Shown one piece after another: positions 1 to 8,011 of a stretch of 61,689 nt of DNA; position 1 is the first letter of the stretch; every line of letters starts with the position of its first letter. The notes beneath the pieces were generated by a model. That model ran no database searches. It was not told where the DNA came from and worked only from the letters and a program-made list of their open reading frames with translations. The translations under genes were made by a program, and so were the position numbers. This DNA is from an uncultured Bacteroidales bacterium (GTDB lineage: Bacteria; Bacteroidota; Bacteroidia; Bacteroidales; UBA932): contig CAMHKQ010000011.1 of NCBI GenBank assembly GCA_946185745.1, positions 1 to 61,689 on the forward strand. The letters are read 5' to 3'.

Positions 1-948
1 GCCGAGCTTGGTCTTGGTCTGGCCTTCGAAGTTGGGCTCCTGGATCTGGATGCTGATGGCGCCCACGACGCCCATGCGGCAGTCGCGCGGGTCGTAGTTT
101 TTCTTGAAGAAGTCCTTGAATGTCTTGGCGATGGCCTCGCGGTAGGCTACGAGATGCGTGCCTCCGTCGCGGGTGTTCTGGCCGTTGACGAAAGAGGAGA
201 TGTTCTCGCCTATGTCGTTGTTGTGGGTGAGGACTATCTCGATGTCTTCGCCTTCCAGGTGAATGGGAGGATACAGGGGTTCCGCGGAGAGAAGGTTCTC
301 GTTCACGAGGTCGAGCAGGCCGTTTTCGCTTACGTAGGGGGTGCCGTTGAGTACGAGCGTGAGCCCTTTCTTGAGGTAGGAGTAGTTCTTTATCATCTGC
401 TCCACGTAGTCGGGGTTGTACTCGTATTTGCCGAACATCATTACGTCCGGAGTGAACCTGACGAGGGTCCCGTTCTTCTCTTTCGGGGACGCCTCCTTGC
501 CGGACTCCCTGAGCTCGCCCCTTTCGAAGCTGGCCCAGGAGCATTCTCCCTCGCGGTAGGAGCATACGTAGAAGCTCTCGCTCAGGGCGTTTACCGCCTT
601 GCTGCCCACGCCGTTGAGGCCCACGCTCTTCTTGAACACCTTGTCGTCGAACTTGCCGCCGGTGTTGAGGATGCTTACAGCCTTTACCACGGAGTCGAGC
701 GGAATGCCGCGGCCGAAATCGCGGACGCTCACCGTGTTGTCCTGAATGTCCACCAGGATCTGCTTGCCGAACCCCATGGAGTATTCGTCCACGGAGTTGT
801 CGATTATTTCCTTGAGGAGAACGTATATGCCGTCGCCCGGGTTGTTGCCGTTGCCGAGGCGCCCGATATACATTCCAGGGCGCATCCGCACGTGCTGGAC
901 GCCTTCGAGGGTACGTATGTTGTCGTCCGTATAATTCGTAACCGCCAT
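1..948 (-). CDS. parE: DNA topoisomerase IV subunit B (N-terminal part, truncated by window edge)
   Basis: The visible 316 residues carry the GHKL ATPase domain of a type IIA topoisomerase: EIIDNSVDE around residues 47-55, RDFGRGIP around 77-84, and GLNGVGSKAVNALS at 110-123, followed by the start of the transducer domain. ParE with ParC decatenates and relaxes DNA using ATP. The GLNGVGSKAVNALS form, rather than the GLHGVGVSCVNALS form of GyrB, favours ParE. The ATG at 948-946 begins the conserved N-terminus, and a TACCTTTG promoter element lies six bases in front of it. DUF1573 lies 18 bp upstream on the same strand, so read-through is also possible. The gene continues beyond base 1. Confidence 0.9.
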   Translation of the reverse strand, partial: MAVTNYTDDNIRTLEGVQHVRMRPGMYIGRLGNGNNPGDGIYVLLKEIIDNSVDEYSMGFGKQILVDIQDNTVSVRDFGRGIPLDSVVKAVSILNTGGKFDDKVFKKSVGLNGVGSKAVNALSESFYVCSYREGECSWASFERGELRESGKEASPKEKNGTLVRFTPDVMMFGKYEYNPDYVEQMIKNYSYLKKGLTLVLNGTPYVSENGLLDLVNENLLSAEPLYPPIHLEGEDIEIVLTHNNDIGENISSFVNGQNTRDGGTHLVAYREAIAKTFKDFFKKNYDPRDCRMGVVGAISIQIQEPNFEGQTKTKLG

Positions 949-954
949 ATTATG

Positions 955-962
955 CAAAGGTA
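955..962 (-). promoter_or_regulatory. Bacteroidetes -7 element TACCTTTG before parE
   Basis: Read on the minus strand, TACCTTTG matches TAnnTTTG and ends six bases before the parE ATG, in an 18-bp gap after the DUF1573 stop. No clear -33 TTTG is visible. If used, the transcript would have almost no 5' leader. Confidence 0.5.
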
Positions 963-966
963 CGAA

Positions 967-1329
967 TTATTTCTTTGTGACCACGCCCCTGAGATGCAGT
1001 ATGACGGGTTTTTTTATGTCGGAAAGGTAAACCGTCACGCTTTTGTCGAAGGGGTAGGGGCCGTCCTCGTTCTTGTATACGACGCTGATGGTGCCCTGCT
1101 CTCCGGAAGCGAGGGTGTTGCGGGTCCATTCGACCCCGGTGCAGCCGCAGGAGGGGACCGCCGAAAGTATGGTGAGGGGCTTGTCCCCTACGTTGGTAAC
1201 GGTGAAAACGCAGCTCTGGGCGCCGTCCCTCACCGAGATCGTTCCGAAATCGTGAACGGTCTTGTCGAACTGGGCACGCCCCCCTATGAGCGTCTGGATG
1301 GCGAGAAAAATAAATAACAACGATTTCAT
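967..1329 (-). CDS. DUF1573 family exported protein
   Basis: This is a 120-residue protein with a hydrophobic N-terminal signal sequence (about 1-19) and one DUF1573 beta-sandwich domain. The family pattern is visible as FDKTVHDFGTI near residue 21, the VPSCGCTGVEW strand near 58-68, and a final LHLRGVV strand. DUF1573 proteins are abundant in Bacteroidetes, are predicted to be periplasmic or cell-surface, and have no established biochemical role. A TAAATTTG element lies four bases before the ATG. The gene is divergent from ferredoxin, with overlapping promoter regions, and parE follows 18 bp downstream on the same strand. Confidence 0.8.
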   Translation of the reverse strand: MKSLLFIFLAIQTLIGGRAQFDKTVHDFGTISVRDGAQSCVFTVTNVGDKPLTILSAVPSCGCTGVEWTRNTLASGEQGTISVVYKNEDGPYPFDKSVTVYLSDIKKPVILHLRGVVTKK

Positions 1330-1330
1330 A

Positions 1331-1361
1331 TTGCAAATTTATTGCAAAAACCTTACCTTTG
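1331..1361 (+). promoter_or_regulatory. Promoter of the ferredoxin operon
   Basis: TTG at 1331-1333 and TACCTTTG at 1354-1361 are separated by about 20 bases, fitting the Bacteroidetes TTTG-N19-21-TAnnTTTG pattern. It would give a leader of about 25 nt before the ATG at 1391. Confidence 0.6.
1334..1341 (-). promoter_or_regulatory. -7 element TAAATTTG before the DUF1573 gene
   Basis: Minus-strand TAAATTTG ends four bases before the ATG at 1329. It overlaps the spacer of the divergent ferredoxin promoter, so the two promoters occupy the same DNA and could interfere. Confidence 0.55.
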
Positions 1362-1390
1362 CACCACATTTATCAAAAGTTCACATAATT

Positions 1391-1564
1391 ATGGCTTACA
1401 AAATCAATCCGGACCTTTGTGTTGCATGCGGTACCTGCCAGGGCGAGTGCCCCACCGGCGCCATCCACGAAGGAGACTTCTACACCATCGACCCCGAAGT
1501 CTGCGTCGACTGCGGCACCTGCGCAGGTGTCTGCCCGATGGAGGCTATTGCTCCGGCCGAGTAA
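1391..1564 (+). CDS. 2[4Fe-4S] ferredoxin
   Basis: This 57-residue protein has two CxxCxxCxxxCP motifs: CVACGTCQGECP at residues 10-21 and CVDCGTCAGVCP at 38-49. It is a clostridial-type 2[4Fe-4S] ferredoxin, a low-potential electron carrier. The obvious partner is the pyruvate:ferredoxin oxidoreductase encoded at 3190-6714. The length is normal for the family. The ATG at 1391 starts the standard MAYKI N-terminus; in-frame sequence upstream carries no family features. The LysR-like gene starts 6 bp after its stop. Confidence 0.93.
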   Translation: MAYKINPDLCVACGTCQGECPTGAIHEGDFYTIDPEVCVDCGTCAGVCPMEAIAPAE

Positions 1565-1570
1565 AAGTCA

Positions 1571-1936
1571 ATGCTGGAAGACAAAAGGTTAAAAATTTTT
1601 GCGGCGGTGGTGGAATACGGAAGTTTCACCGCCGCTGCTTCTTCATTGGGCCTTACCCAGCCCGCCGTAAGCCAGAGCATAGCGGAACTGGAAAAGACGC
1701 TCGGGGTGCAGTTGCTCGACCGCTCCCGCGGAGAGGTGCGCCTCACTGAAAAAGGTGAACAATTCATGGGTTATGCCCGGCAGATAATTCACTGGTACAA
1801 CGTGGCCAACGAGAACATCAACCCGTCTTCCGCGGACGGGCCGCTCTCTCCCGCCAGGGTGAGCATCGACCCCTCCACCGATGCCGAGATCTGGAGCTCG
1901 GGAGGCGACCTTCACATCGAAATAGTACACAAATGA
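1571..1936 (+). CDS. Stub LysR-type regulator (DNA-binding domain only)
   Basis: The first 60 or so of the 121 residues are a classic LysR winged helix-turn-helix: RLKIFAAVVEYGSFTAAA, then LTQPAVSQSIAELEKTLG and LLDRSRGEVRLTEKGE. A linker-like helix follows (residues 65-82). The remaining 40 residues end in HIEIVHK and cannot form the roughly 200-residue effector-binding domain of ordinary LysR proteins. The frame is clean and the stop overlaps the next gene's start (ATGA), so this looks like a real short gene rather than a frameshift. It sits between ferredoxin and an acyltransferase in a likely operon. DNA binding is inferred; no ligand site is present. Confidence 0.75.
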   Translation: MLEDKRLKIFAAVVEYGSFTAAASSLGLTQPAVSQSIAELEKTLGVQLLDRSRGEVRLTEKGEQFMGYARQIIHWYNVANENINPSSADGPLSPARVSIDPSTDAEIWSSGGDLHIEIVHK

Positions 1937-3006
1937 AGAATACAGGCCCCTGGCAGCATAATCCCTGGTATTCGTTCCTGCGGCATTATGTAGACTACAC
2001 GACGCGTTACAGCTATCGCCGCTGCAAGGTGGAGGGCAGGGAGAACATCCCCTCGAACGCTGCGGTGATCGTGGCTCCCAACCACTGCAATACGCTCATG
2101 GACGCCATGGTGGTGCTCCGGACGTTCCGCGGGCCCATCGTCTTCGGCGCCCGCGCCGACATCTTCGAGAACCGCACGGTGGCAAAGATCCTGCGCTTCC
2201 TCCGCATCCTTCCCATGGTCCGCCGCCGCGACGGCATCCGCAAGGTGCTGCGCAACTACGATACCATGGACCAGGTGGTGGACGTGCTTTCCAACGGCGT
2301 TCCCTTCTGCATGTTCGCGGAAGGCGCTCACCGGCCCATGCATTCCCTGATGCCTCTGAGCAAGGGCGTTTTCCGTATTGCCATCAGCGCCGATCAGGCC
2401 CTGGCCGGAAAGAAGGACGTTTACATCGTGCCAGCCGGCCTGGAATACGGAAGCTACTTCCATTACCGCTCCTGGAGCCGGGTGCGTTACGGCAGGCCGC
2501 TCAATGTGTCGCAGTTCGTCCGTGAGCATCCGGAGATGTCCGATCCTGAAAAATACAACGCCCTTCGTGAACTGCTGACTCCTGCCATCCGGAGCCAGTT
2601 CGTCTGGCTTCCCGACGACGAGGAATACGATGCCAGGTGGAATGCTTTCGAAGAGCGTTTCAAGGCCCTCCGCGGCTGCAGGCCGTCCGAATCCGGCCTT
2701 CCGAAATCGCGCATCGGCCGCATCCTGCTCGCGGTCTTGACCTCTCCGTTGTTCCTGGTATCCGCCGTAATCACCGCACCGATGTGGGGCATCGCCGAAT
2801 ACCTGTGTCATAAGAAGGTACGCGACCGCGCGTTCCGCAACACGGTGCGTTTCGGCGTGAAACTCATCGTCACCATTCTCCTCGGCATAATCTACGGCGT
2901 GCTGCTCTTCGTCTTCCTGCCATGGTGGATAGCCCTGCTCTGCCTGCTGTACTTCCTAATCAGTTACAGCATCTTCTACGACTGGCTCAATCTTATAAGG
3001 AAATAG
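1933..3006 (+). CDS. PlsC-like lysophospholipid acyltransferase with C-terminal membrane segments
   Basis: A 357-residue membrane-associated acyltransferase of the PlsC/GPAT superfamily. The catalytic block is NHCNTLMD at residues 50-57 (the NHxNxLxD variant common in Bacteroidetes), and the substrate block FAEGAHRP lies near 135. Hydrophobic stretches near 265-290 and 315-350 suggest two or three transmembrane helices after the catalytic domain. It should esterify glycerol phosphate or a lysophospholipid during phospholipid synthesis; the exact acceptor cannot be told. The start overlaps the LysR stub stop in ATGA, implying translational coupling. A strong terminator follows at 3139-3169. 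Confidence 0.8.
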   Translation: MKNTGPWQHNPWYSFLRHYVDYTTRYSYRRCKVEGRENIPSNAAVIVAPNHCNTLMDAMVVLRTFRGPIVFGARADIFENRTVAKILRFLRILPMVRRRDGIRKVLRNYDTMDQVVDVLSNGVPFCMFAEGAHRPMHSLMPLSKGVFRIAISADQALAGKKDVYIVPAGLEYGSYFHYRSWSRVRYGRPLNVSQFVREHPEMSDPEKYNALRELLTPAIRSQFVWLPDDEEYDARWNAFEERFKALRGCRPSESGLPKSRIGRILLAVLTSPLFLVSAVITAPMWGIAEYLCHKKVRDRAFRNTVRFGVKLIVTILLGIIYGVLLFVFLPWWIALLCLLYFLISYSIFYDWLNLIRK

Positions 3007-3138
3007 CGGCTCACTTGTATAGTTTGTTGCCGCCGAGGCGGACAGCGGAGCGGAAAATGGTTTTTCGGAAAACTTGACGAAAAATATTTTCCGGCCGCCC
3101 GTCTGGAAGACTCCGCTGCGGCGGAGCCTGGCATACAA

Positions 3139-3169
3139 AAAAGAGGTCGACCATTAGTCGACCTCTTTT
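3139..3169. terminator. Bidirectional terminator between plsC-like gene and PFOR
   Basis: A perfect 13-bp stem (3139-3151 paired with 3157-3169) closes a 5-base loop CATTA. The stem ends in A-runs on the left and TTTT on the right, so it can stop transcription in both directions between two convergent genes. The other 120 bases of this 183-bp gap show only short GC-rich repeats and no gene. Confidence 0.85.
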
Positions 3170-3189
3170 GTCAGAGCTTCGCTCAACCC

Positions 3190-6100
3190 CTACTCGGAGA
3201 GTTTCTTGTAGGTGTTGTAACGGATCTTTGCGAATTCCTCGGTCTTGGCAAGGAGTTCCTCGGCGCGCTCCGGGAAGAGTTTGTAGAGGGATGCGAAACG
3301 GACCTCGCTCTTGAGGAAGTCCTGGAATTTGGTCCAGTCGGGTTCCTTGCTGTCGAGCGTGAACGGATTCTTGCCGCTGCCTTCGAGAGCCGGATTGTAG
3401 CGGTACAGATGCCAGTAACCGCATTCCACCGCGAGCTTCTCTTCCTTCTGGCTCAGGCCCATTCCAGCCTTGAGGCCGTGGTTGATACACGGGGCGTAGG
3501 CGATGATGAGCGACGGGCCGTCGTAGGCTTCGGCTTCCTTGATGGCGTTCATGTACTGGACGGGGCTCGAGCCCATGGCCACCTGTGCCACATATACATA
3601 TCCGTAGCTGATGGCCATCATGCCGAGGTCTTTCTTGCGTATCTTCTTGCCGGAAGCGGCGAACTTGGCGATGGCGCCCGCCGGAGTGCTCTTGGAGGAC
3701 TGGCCGCCGGTGTTGGAGTAGACTTCGGTGTCGAGAACCAGCACGTTCACGTTCTCGCCGGAAGCGAGCACATGGTCGAGGCCGCCGTAACCGATGTCGT
3801 AAGCCCAGCCGTCGCCGCCGAATATCCACTGGCTGCGGGACGGGATGAAGTGCTTGAGGTCGAGCAGGGCCTTGCAGGTGTCGCAGCTGCACTTCTCCAT
3901 GAGGGGAACGAGCTTGTCGGCGACTTCGCGGGTGACCTTTGCGTCGTCCTTGTTGTCGAGCCACTGCCTGTAGAGGGCCTTGATTTCATCGGAGCACTTG
4001 GGGCAGTCGAGACCCTTGGTCATGAGGTTGGCTACAGTCTCGCGCATGCGGTTGGAGCCGATCTTCATGCCCAGGCCGAACTCGGCGGCATCCTCGAAGA
4101 GGGAATTCTGCCATGCCGGACCGTGGCCCTGTGCGTTGGTGCAGTAGGGGCTTGCGGGGAAGGAAGCGCCGTAGATGGAAGAACATCCGGTGGCGTTGGC
4201 AATCATCATGTGGTCGCCGAACAGCTGGGTGATGTTCTTGATGTACGGGGTTTCGCCGCAGCCTGCGCATGCTCCCGAGTACTCGAAGAGCGGCTGGCTG
4301 AACTGGGCGGCCTTCATGTTGCTCTTGGGATCGAGCGGGGTCTTGTAGCCGACCTTGCTGCTGAGCCAGTCGAACTGGGCCTGCTCGTCGGCGTGATCCA
4401 TGTAGGACTCGAGCTTGAGGGCCTTTTCGGGCTTTGCAAGGCAGACGTCGACGCAGTTGCCGCAACCGGTACAGTCGGCGACGCTGATGCTGAGCGCATA
4501 CTTGTAGTCCTTGAGGTTGGCCTTGCCCTGGGCGACCTTGGTGCCTGCGGGAAGGGCGGCTGCCTCTTCGTCGGTGAGCAGGAACGGCCTGATGGCGGCG
4601 TGCGGGCAGACGAAGGCGCAGGTGTTGCACTGGATACACTTTTCGGGCTCCCAGACGGGAACGACCACCGCGACGCCGCGCTTCTCATAAGCGGAAGTGC
4701 CGGCGGGCATGGTGCCGTCCATGTAGGGGAGGAAGGCGCTCACCGGGAGGGAGTCGCCGTTCTGGGCGTTGACCACGTCTGCAATTTCCTTGACGAAGGG
4801 AGTTGCGAGGCGGTTCTTGCCGGGATTCTCGAACTTGGCGTTGATGTCGGCCCAGTTTGCGGGAACCTTCACCTCGGTGTATTCACCGCCGCGGTCGATG
4901 GCGGCGTAGTTCATGTTGACTACGTTCTCGCCCTTCTTGCCGTAGCTCTTGAGTGCGGCGTCCTTCATGTACTTGACAGCGTCGGCATAGGGAATGATGC
5001 CGGTAATCTTGAAGAATGCGCTCTGGAGTATGGTGTTGGTGCGGCCGCCGAGACCGATTTCGGAGGCTATCTTGGTGGCGTTGATGATATAGAGCCTGAT
5101 GTGCTTTTTGCCGATGATGCTCTTGACGTTGTCGGGGATGCGCTCGAGGGTTTCCTTCTCGTCCCAGAGGGAGTTGAGCAGGAGGCTGCCGCCGTCCTTG
5201 ATGCCCTTGAGGACGTCATATTTGAAGAGGTAGCTGGGCACGTGGCATGCGACGAAGTCGGGAGTGCTCACCAGATAAGGGGCGTGGATGGGCTGCTTTC
5301 CGAAACGCAGATGGCTGCAGGTGTAGCCGCCGCTCTTCTTGGAGTCGTAGTCGAAATAAGCCTGCGAGTAGAGGGAAGTATGGCTGCCGATGATCTTGAT
5401 GGTGTTCTTGTTGGCACCCACGGTACCGTCGGAACCGAGGCCGTAGAACTTGCATTCGGTGGTGCCGGGCTTCACGATGGAGACCTCCTCCTTGACGGGA
5501 AGGCTCTTGAAGGTGACGTCGTCCACGATGCCGATGGTGAAGTCGGACTTGGGAGCCTTGCGCTCGAGGTTGTCGTAGACAGCGATGATCTGGGCGGGAG
5601 TGGTGTCCTTGCTGGAGAGACCGTAGCGTCCGCCGATGATGAGGGGCGCGTTGTCCTTGCCCTGATAGGCGGCCTTGACGTCGAGATAGAGGGGCTCGCC
5701 GAGGGAGCCGGGCTCCTTCGTGCGGTCGAGCACGGCGATTTTCCTGACGGTCTTCGGGATGGCCTTGAAGAGATATTCGGTGCTGAACGGCCTGTACAGA
5801 TGTACGCTCACGAGGCCGTACTTGCGGTCTTTGGTGTTGAGGTAGTCGATGGTCTCCTTGATGGTTTCGGTGACGGAGCCCATGGCGATGATGATGTTTT
5901 CGGCGTCTTTTGCACCGTAGTAGGTGAAGGGACGGTACTTGCGGCCGGTGAGTTCGCTGATTTCACCCATGTAGCGGGCGACTATGTCGGGAACTGCGGT
6001 GTAGACGTTGTTCCGGCTTTCGACGGCCTGGAAGTAGACGTCTCCGTTCTGGGCGGTGCCGCGGGTGACGGGAGCGTCGGGATTGAGGGCCCTTTCGCGG

Positions 6101-6714
6101 AAGCTCTGGAGAGCCTTCTCGCTCACCATGCCCTTGAGGGCCTCTTCGTCGAGGGCCTCAATCTTCTGGATTTCATGGGAGGTGCGGAAACCGTCGAAGA
6201 AATGCAGGAAGGGAACGCTGCTCTTGATGGCGGACAGATGAGCCACGGCGGCGATGTCCTGGGCTTCCTGGACGCTGCCGGAAGCGATGAGGGCGAAGCC
6301 GGTCTGGCGGCAGGCCATCACGTCCTGGTGGTCTCCGAAGATGGAGAGGGCGTGGCTGGCAAGTGCCCTGGCGGAAACATGGAAGACACCGGGAAGGAGT
6401 TCGCCGGCAATCTTGTACATGTTTGGAATCATGAGCAGGAGGCCCTGCGATGCGGTGTAGGTTGTGGTTAAGGCACCGGCCTGGAGTGAGCCGTGCACGG
6501 CGCCGGAAGCGCCGGCTTCACTTTCCATTTCGGTAACATGCACTGTCTCGCCCCAGAGGTTCTTCTTTCCGTGGGCGGCCCATTCGTCTATGTTCTCCGC
6601 CATGGGAGACGAAGGCGTGATGGGATAGATACATGCGTTCTCGCTGAAGAGATACGCAATGTTTGCGACAGCGGTGTTACCGTCACAAGTGATGAATTTC
6701 TTTTCTTTGGCCAT
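3190..6714 (-). CDS. nifJ: Pyruvate:ferredoxin (flavodoxin) oxidoreductase, single-chain
   Basis: The 1174-residue length and domain order match single-chain homodimeric PFOR. Visible parts are an N-terminal pyruvate-binding domain with YPITPSSPMAE near residue 30, a gamma/CoA-binding region, two [4Fe-4S] motifs CIQCNTCAFVCP near 690 and CTGCGNCVDVC near 750, and a C-terminal thiamine diphosphate domain starting with GCGETPY near 813 and containing GGDGWAYDIGYGGLDH. It converts pyruvate plus CoA to acetyl-CoA and CO2 in the cytoplasm and reduces ferredoxin, presumably the product at 1391-1564. It is central to anaerobic energy metabolism. The ATG at 6714 begins the standard MAKEKKFITCDGN N-terminus. 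Confidence 0.97.
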   Translation of the reverse strand: MAKEKKFITCDGNTAVANIAYLFSENACIYPITPSSPMAENIDEWAAHGKKNLWGETVHVTEMESEAGASGAVHGSLQAGALTTTYTASQGLLLMIPNMYKIAGELLPGVFHVSARALASHALSIFGDHQDVMACRQTGFALIASGSVQEAQDIAAVAHLSAIKSSVPFLHFFDGFRTSHEIQKIEALDEEALKGMVSEKALQSFRERALNPDAPVTRGTAQNGDVYFQAVESRNNVYTAVPDIVARYMGEISELTGRKYRPFTYYGAKDAENIIIAMGSVTETIKETIDYLNTKDRKYGLVSVHLYRPFSTEYLFKAIPKTVRKIAVLDRTKEPGSLGEPLYLDVKAAYQGKDNAPLIIGGRYGLSSKDTTPAQIIAVYDNLERKAPKSDFTIGIVDDVTFKSLPVKEEVSIVKPGTTECKFYGLGSDGTVGANKNTIKIIGSHTSLYSQAYFDYDSKKSGGYTCSHLRFGKQPIHAPYLVSTPDFVACHVPSYLFKYDVLKGIKDGGSLLLNSLWDEKETLERIPDNVKSIIGKKHIRLYIINATKIASEIGLGGRTNTILQSAFFKITGIIPYADAVKYMKDAALKSYGKKGENVVNMNYAAIDRGGEYTEVKVPANWADINAKFENPGKNRLATPFVKEIADVVNAQNGDSLPVSAFLPYMDGTMPAGTSAYEKRGVAVVVPVWEPEKCIQCNTCAFVCPHAAIRPFLLTDEEAAALPAGTKVAQGKANLKDYKYALSISVADCTGCGNCVDVCLAKPEKALKLESYMDHADEQAQFDWLSSKVGYKTPLDPKSNMKAAQFSQPLFEYSGACAGCGETPYIKNITQLFGDHMMIANATGCSSIYGASFPASPYCTNAQGHGPAWQNSLFEDAAEFGLGMKIGSNRMRETVANLMTKGLDCPKCSDEIKALYRQWLDNKDDAKVTREVADKLVPLMEKCSCDTCKALLDLKHFIPSRSQWIFGGDGWAYDIGYGGLDHVLASGENVNVLVLDTEVYSNTGGQSSKSTPAGAIAKFAASGKKIRKKDLGMMAISYGYVYVAQVAMGSSPVQYMNAIKEAEAYDGPSLIIAYAPCINHGLKAGMGLSQKEEKLAVECGYWHLYRYNPALEGSGKNPFTLDSKEPDWTKFQDFLKSEVRFASLYKLFPERAEELLAKTEEFAKIRYNTYKKLSE

Positions 6715-6753
6715 AGTTGATATGTGATGAATTTAACTGGTTTTCAAAGTCTA

Positions 6754-6761
6754 CGAAGATA
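6754..6761 (-). promoter_or_regulatory. Possible -7 element TATCTTCG for PFOR
   Basis: Minus-strand TATCTTCG differs by one base from TAnnTTTG and would leave a leader of about 35 nt. A second imperfect TTTG lies nearby on the same strand. The choice is uncertain. Confidence 0.3.
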
Positions 6762-6773
6762 ACAATTATTTTT

Positions 6774-7670
6774 CTAAGAACGGCCTGTTATTTCGACTTC
6801 TTTTCCTTCTTTGGAGCTGATGCGCTTCACCAGGCCCTGGAGCACCGTTCCGGGACCGAGTTCCAGGAAGGAATCGGCACCGTCGGCAAGCATGTTTTTC
6901 ACCGAAGCCGTCCAGCGCACGGGGCTTGTAAGCTGCCTCAGGAGATTGTCCTTGATGCGTTCGGGATCGGTTTCCGGAAGTGCGGTGACATTTTGGTAGA
7001 CGGGGCATGAGGGGGCTGCGAATGCCGTTTTCCGGATTGCCTGCGCAAGCTCTTCCCTTGCGGGCTCCATGAGGGGGGAGTGGAAGGCCCCGCCCACCAT
7101 GAGCGGCAGCGCCCGTTTCGCGCCGGCGGCCTTCATGAGCTCGCAGGCCTGCAGCACCGCCTCCTTTTCACCGGAGATTACTATCTGCCCGTCGGAATTG
7201 AAGTTGGCCGGAACCACGACGCCGCCTTTCGCAGTGACCTCGCCGCAGATCTGCTCTACCGTTTCGTCGGCCATGCCGATGATGGCGGCCATGGTGCCGG
7301 GCACCTTTTCGCAGCATTTCTGCATGGCCCTTGCGCGTACCGCGACAAGCCTGAGGCCGTCTTCGAAACTCATGGCGCCTGCAGCCACCAGGGCCGAGAA
7401 CTCGCCGAGGGAGTGGCCCCCCGCCATGTCGGGTCTGCCCACCCTTGCGCAGAGCGCGAGGGCGGTGGAGTGAATGAAGATGGCCGGCTGTGTGACGTCC
7501 GTTGCGCGGAGAGCCTCTTCGGTGCCGCCGAACATGATGTCCGTGATGCGGAAACCGAGTATGTCATTGGCCTGCTCCATGAGCCTGCGCGCCTTGATGC
7601 TGTTCCTGTAGATATCCTTGCCCATTCCAGGGAACTGGGCCCCCTGTCCGGGAAATACGAATGCCTTCAT
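6774..7670 (-). CDS. fabD: Malonyl-CoA:ACP transacylase
   Basis: A 298-residue FabD. It shows the N-terminal FPGQGAQFPGMG motif (residues 6-17), the nucleophile elbow GHSLGE at 85-90 with catalytic Ser87, and GGAFHSPLM carrying the catalytic His in the second half. It moves malonyl groups from CoA to acyl carrier protein to feed fatty acid elongation in the cytoplasm. Length is normal. It lies 59 bp upstream of PFOR on the same strand and diverges from tRNA-Arg. A TATATTTG element lies 28 bases before the ATG. Confidence 0.96.
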   Translation of the reverse strand: MKAFVFPGQGAQFPGMGKDIYRNSIKARRLMEQANDILGFRITDIMFGGTEEALRATDVTQPAIFIHSTALALCARVGRPDMAGGHSLGEFSALVAAGAMSFEDGLRLVAVRARAMQKCCEKVPGTMAAIIGMADETVEQICGEVTAKGGVVVPANFNSDGQIVISGEKEAVLQACELMKAAGAKRALPLMVGGAFHSPLMEPAREELAQAIRKTAFAAPSCPVYQNVTALPETDPERIKDNLLRQLTSPVRWTASVKNMLADGADSFLELGPGTVLQGLVKRISSKEGKEVEITGRS

Positions 7671-7698
7671 CGAATAGTTTCAGTTTTGATGTGGAGTG

Positions 7699-7706
7699 CA
7701 AATATA
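7699..7706 (-). promoter_or_regulatory. -7 element TATATTTG for fabD
   Basis: Minus-strand TATATTTG is a perfect TAnnTTTG match, 28 bases upstream of the fabD ATG. It lies back to back with the tRNA-Arg promoter. Confidence 0.65.
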
Positions 7707-7720
7707 GTCAAAAAAAAGCG

Positions 7721-7728
7721 TATATTTG
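7721..7728 (+). promoter_or_regulatory. -7 element TATATTTG for tRNA-Arg
   Basis: A perfect TAnnTTTG match, seven bases before the first base of the tRNA. The same octamer stands at the same kind of position before tRNA-Gly and tRNA-Asp in this window. Confidence 0.75.
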
Positions 7729-7735
7729 CGGTCCC

Positions 7736-7807
7736 GCTCCCTTAGTTTAACGGATAGAATAGCGGATTCCGGTTCCGCTGGTAAAGGTTCGATTCCTTTA
7801 GGGAGTA
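7736..7807 (+). tRNA. tRNA-Arg (anticodon CCG)
   Basis: The cloverleaf can be drawn fully: acceptor stem GCTCCCT (7736-7742) with AGGGAGT (7800-7806, one G-U pair), anticodon stem GCGGA/TCCGC around loop TTCCGGT giving anticodon CCG, a four-base variable loop, and T stem AAAGG/CCTTT with loop TTCGATT. CCA is not encoded. The D stem is weak, with two G-U pairs. The last bases also belong to a long hairpin at 7802-7849. Confidence 0.9.
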
Positions 7808-7849
7808 CGCAAAGAGCGCTGTCAGATTGCAGCGCTCTTTGCGTACTCC
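7802..7849 (+). terminator. Long hairpin overlapping the 3' end of tRNA-Arg
   Basis: A perfect 19-bp inverted repeat, 7802-7820 with 7831-7849, encloses a 10-base loop and is followed by TTGTTT and a T-run near 7857-7865. It likely terminates the tRNA transcript. Unusually, its left arm includes the 3' acceptor strand and discriminator base of the tRNA, so the right arm is an inverted copy of the tRNA 3' end. Confidence 0.7.
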
Positions 7850-7865
7850 TTGTTTCCATTTTTTT

Positions 7866-8011
7866 CGTCCCGGAGGAGGGGGATTCGTCCCGGGCAGATA
7901 TACAATAATTCTTTTGCAGCCCGGCGTCCGTCCCGGAATGGACGGCAATAATCCCGGCAGTCTTAAAAGAAAAAACCGTCCGGACCCCCGGAAACATTTA
8001 AACTTCGGGGG
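7866..8011 (+). promoter_or_regulatory. Structured leader region upstream of the fimbrial operon
   Basis: The 235 bases between the tRNA hairpin and the fimbrillin gene hold no gene. They contain the octamer CGTCCCGG three times (7866-7873, 7886-7893, 7929-7936). They also contain a 6-bp hairpin CCGTCC/GGACGG at 7928-7945 and a hairpin CCCCCG/CGGGGG at 7985-8011 with extra A-T pairs. A degenerate -7 element (CAACTTTG) lies near 8051-8060. An operator or attenuator is possible but not shown. Confidence 0.35.

Noticed and set aside
3409..6471. A 1020-codon open frame on the plus strand opposite PFOR.
   Set aside because: Same composition artefact; PFOR on the other strand is complete and unmistakable.
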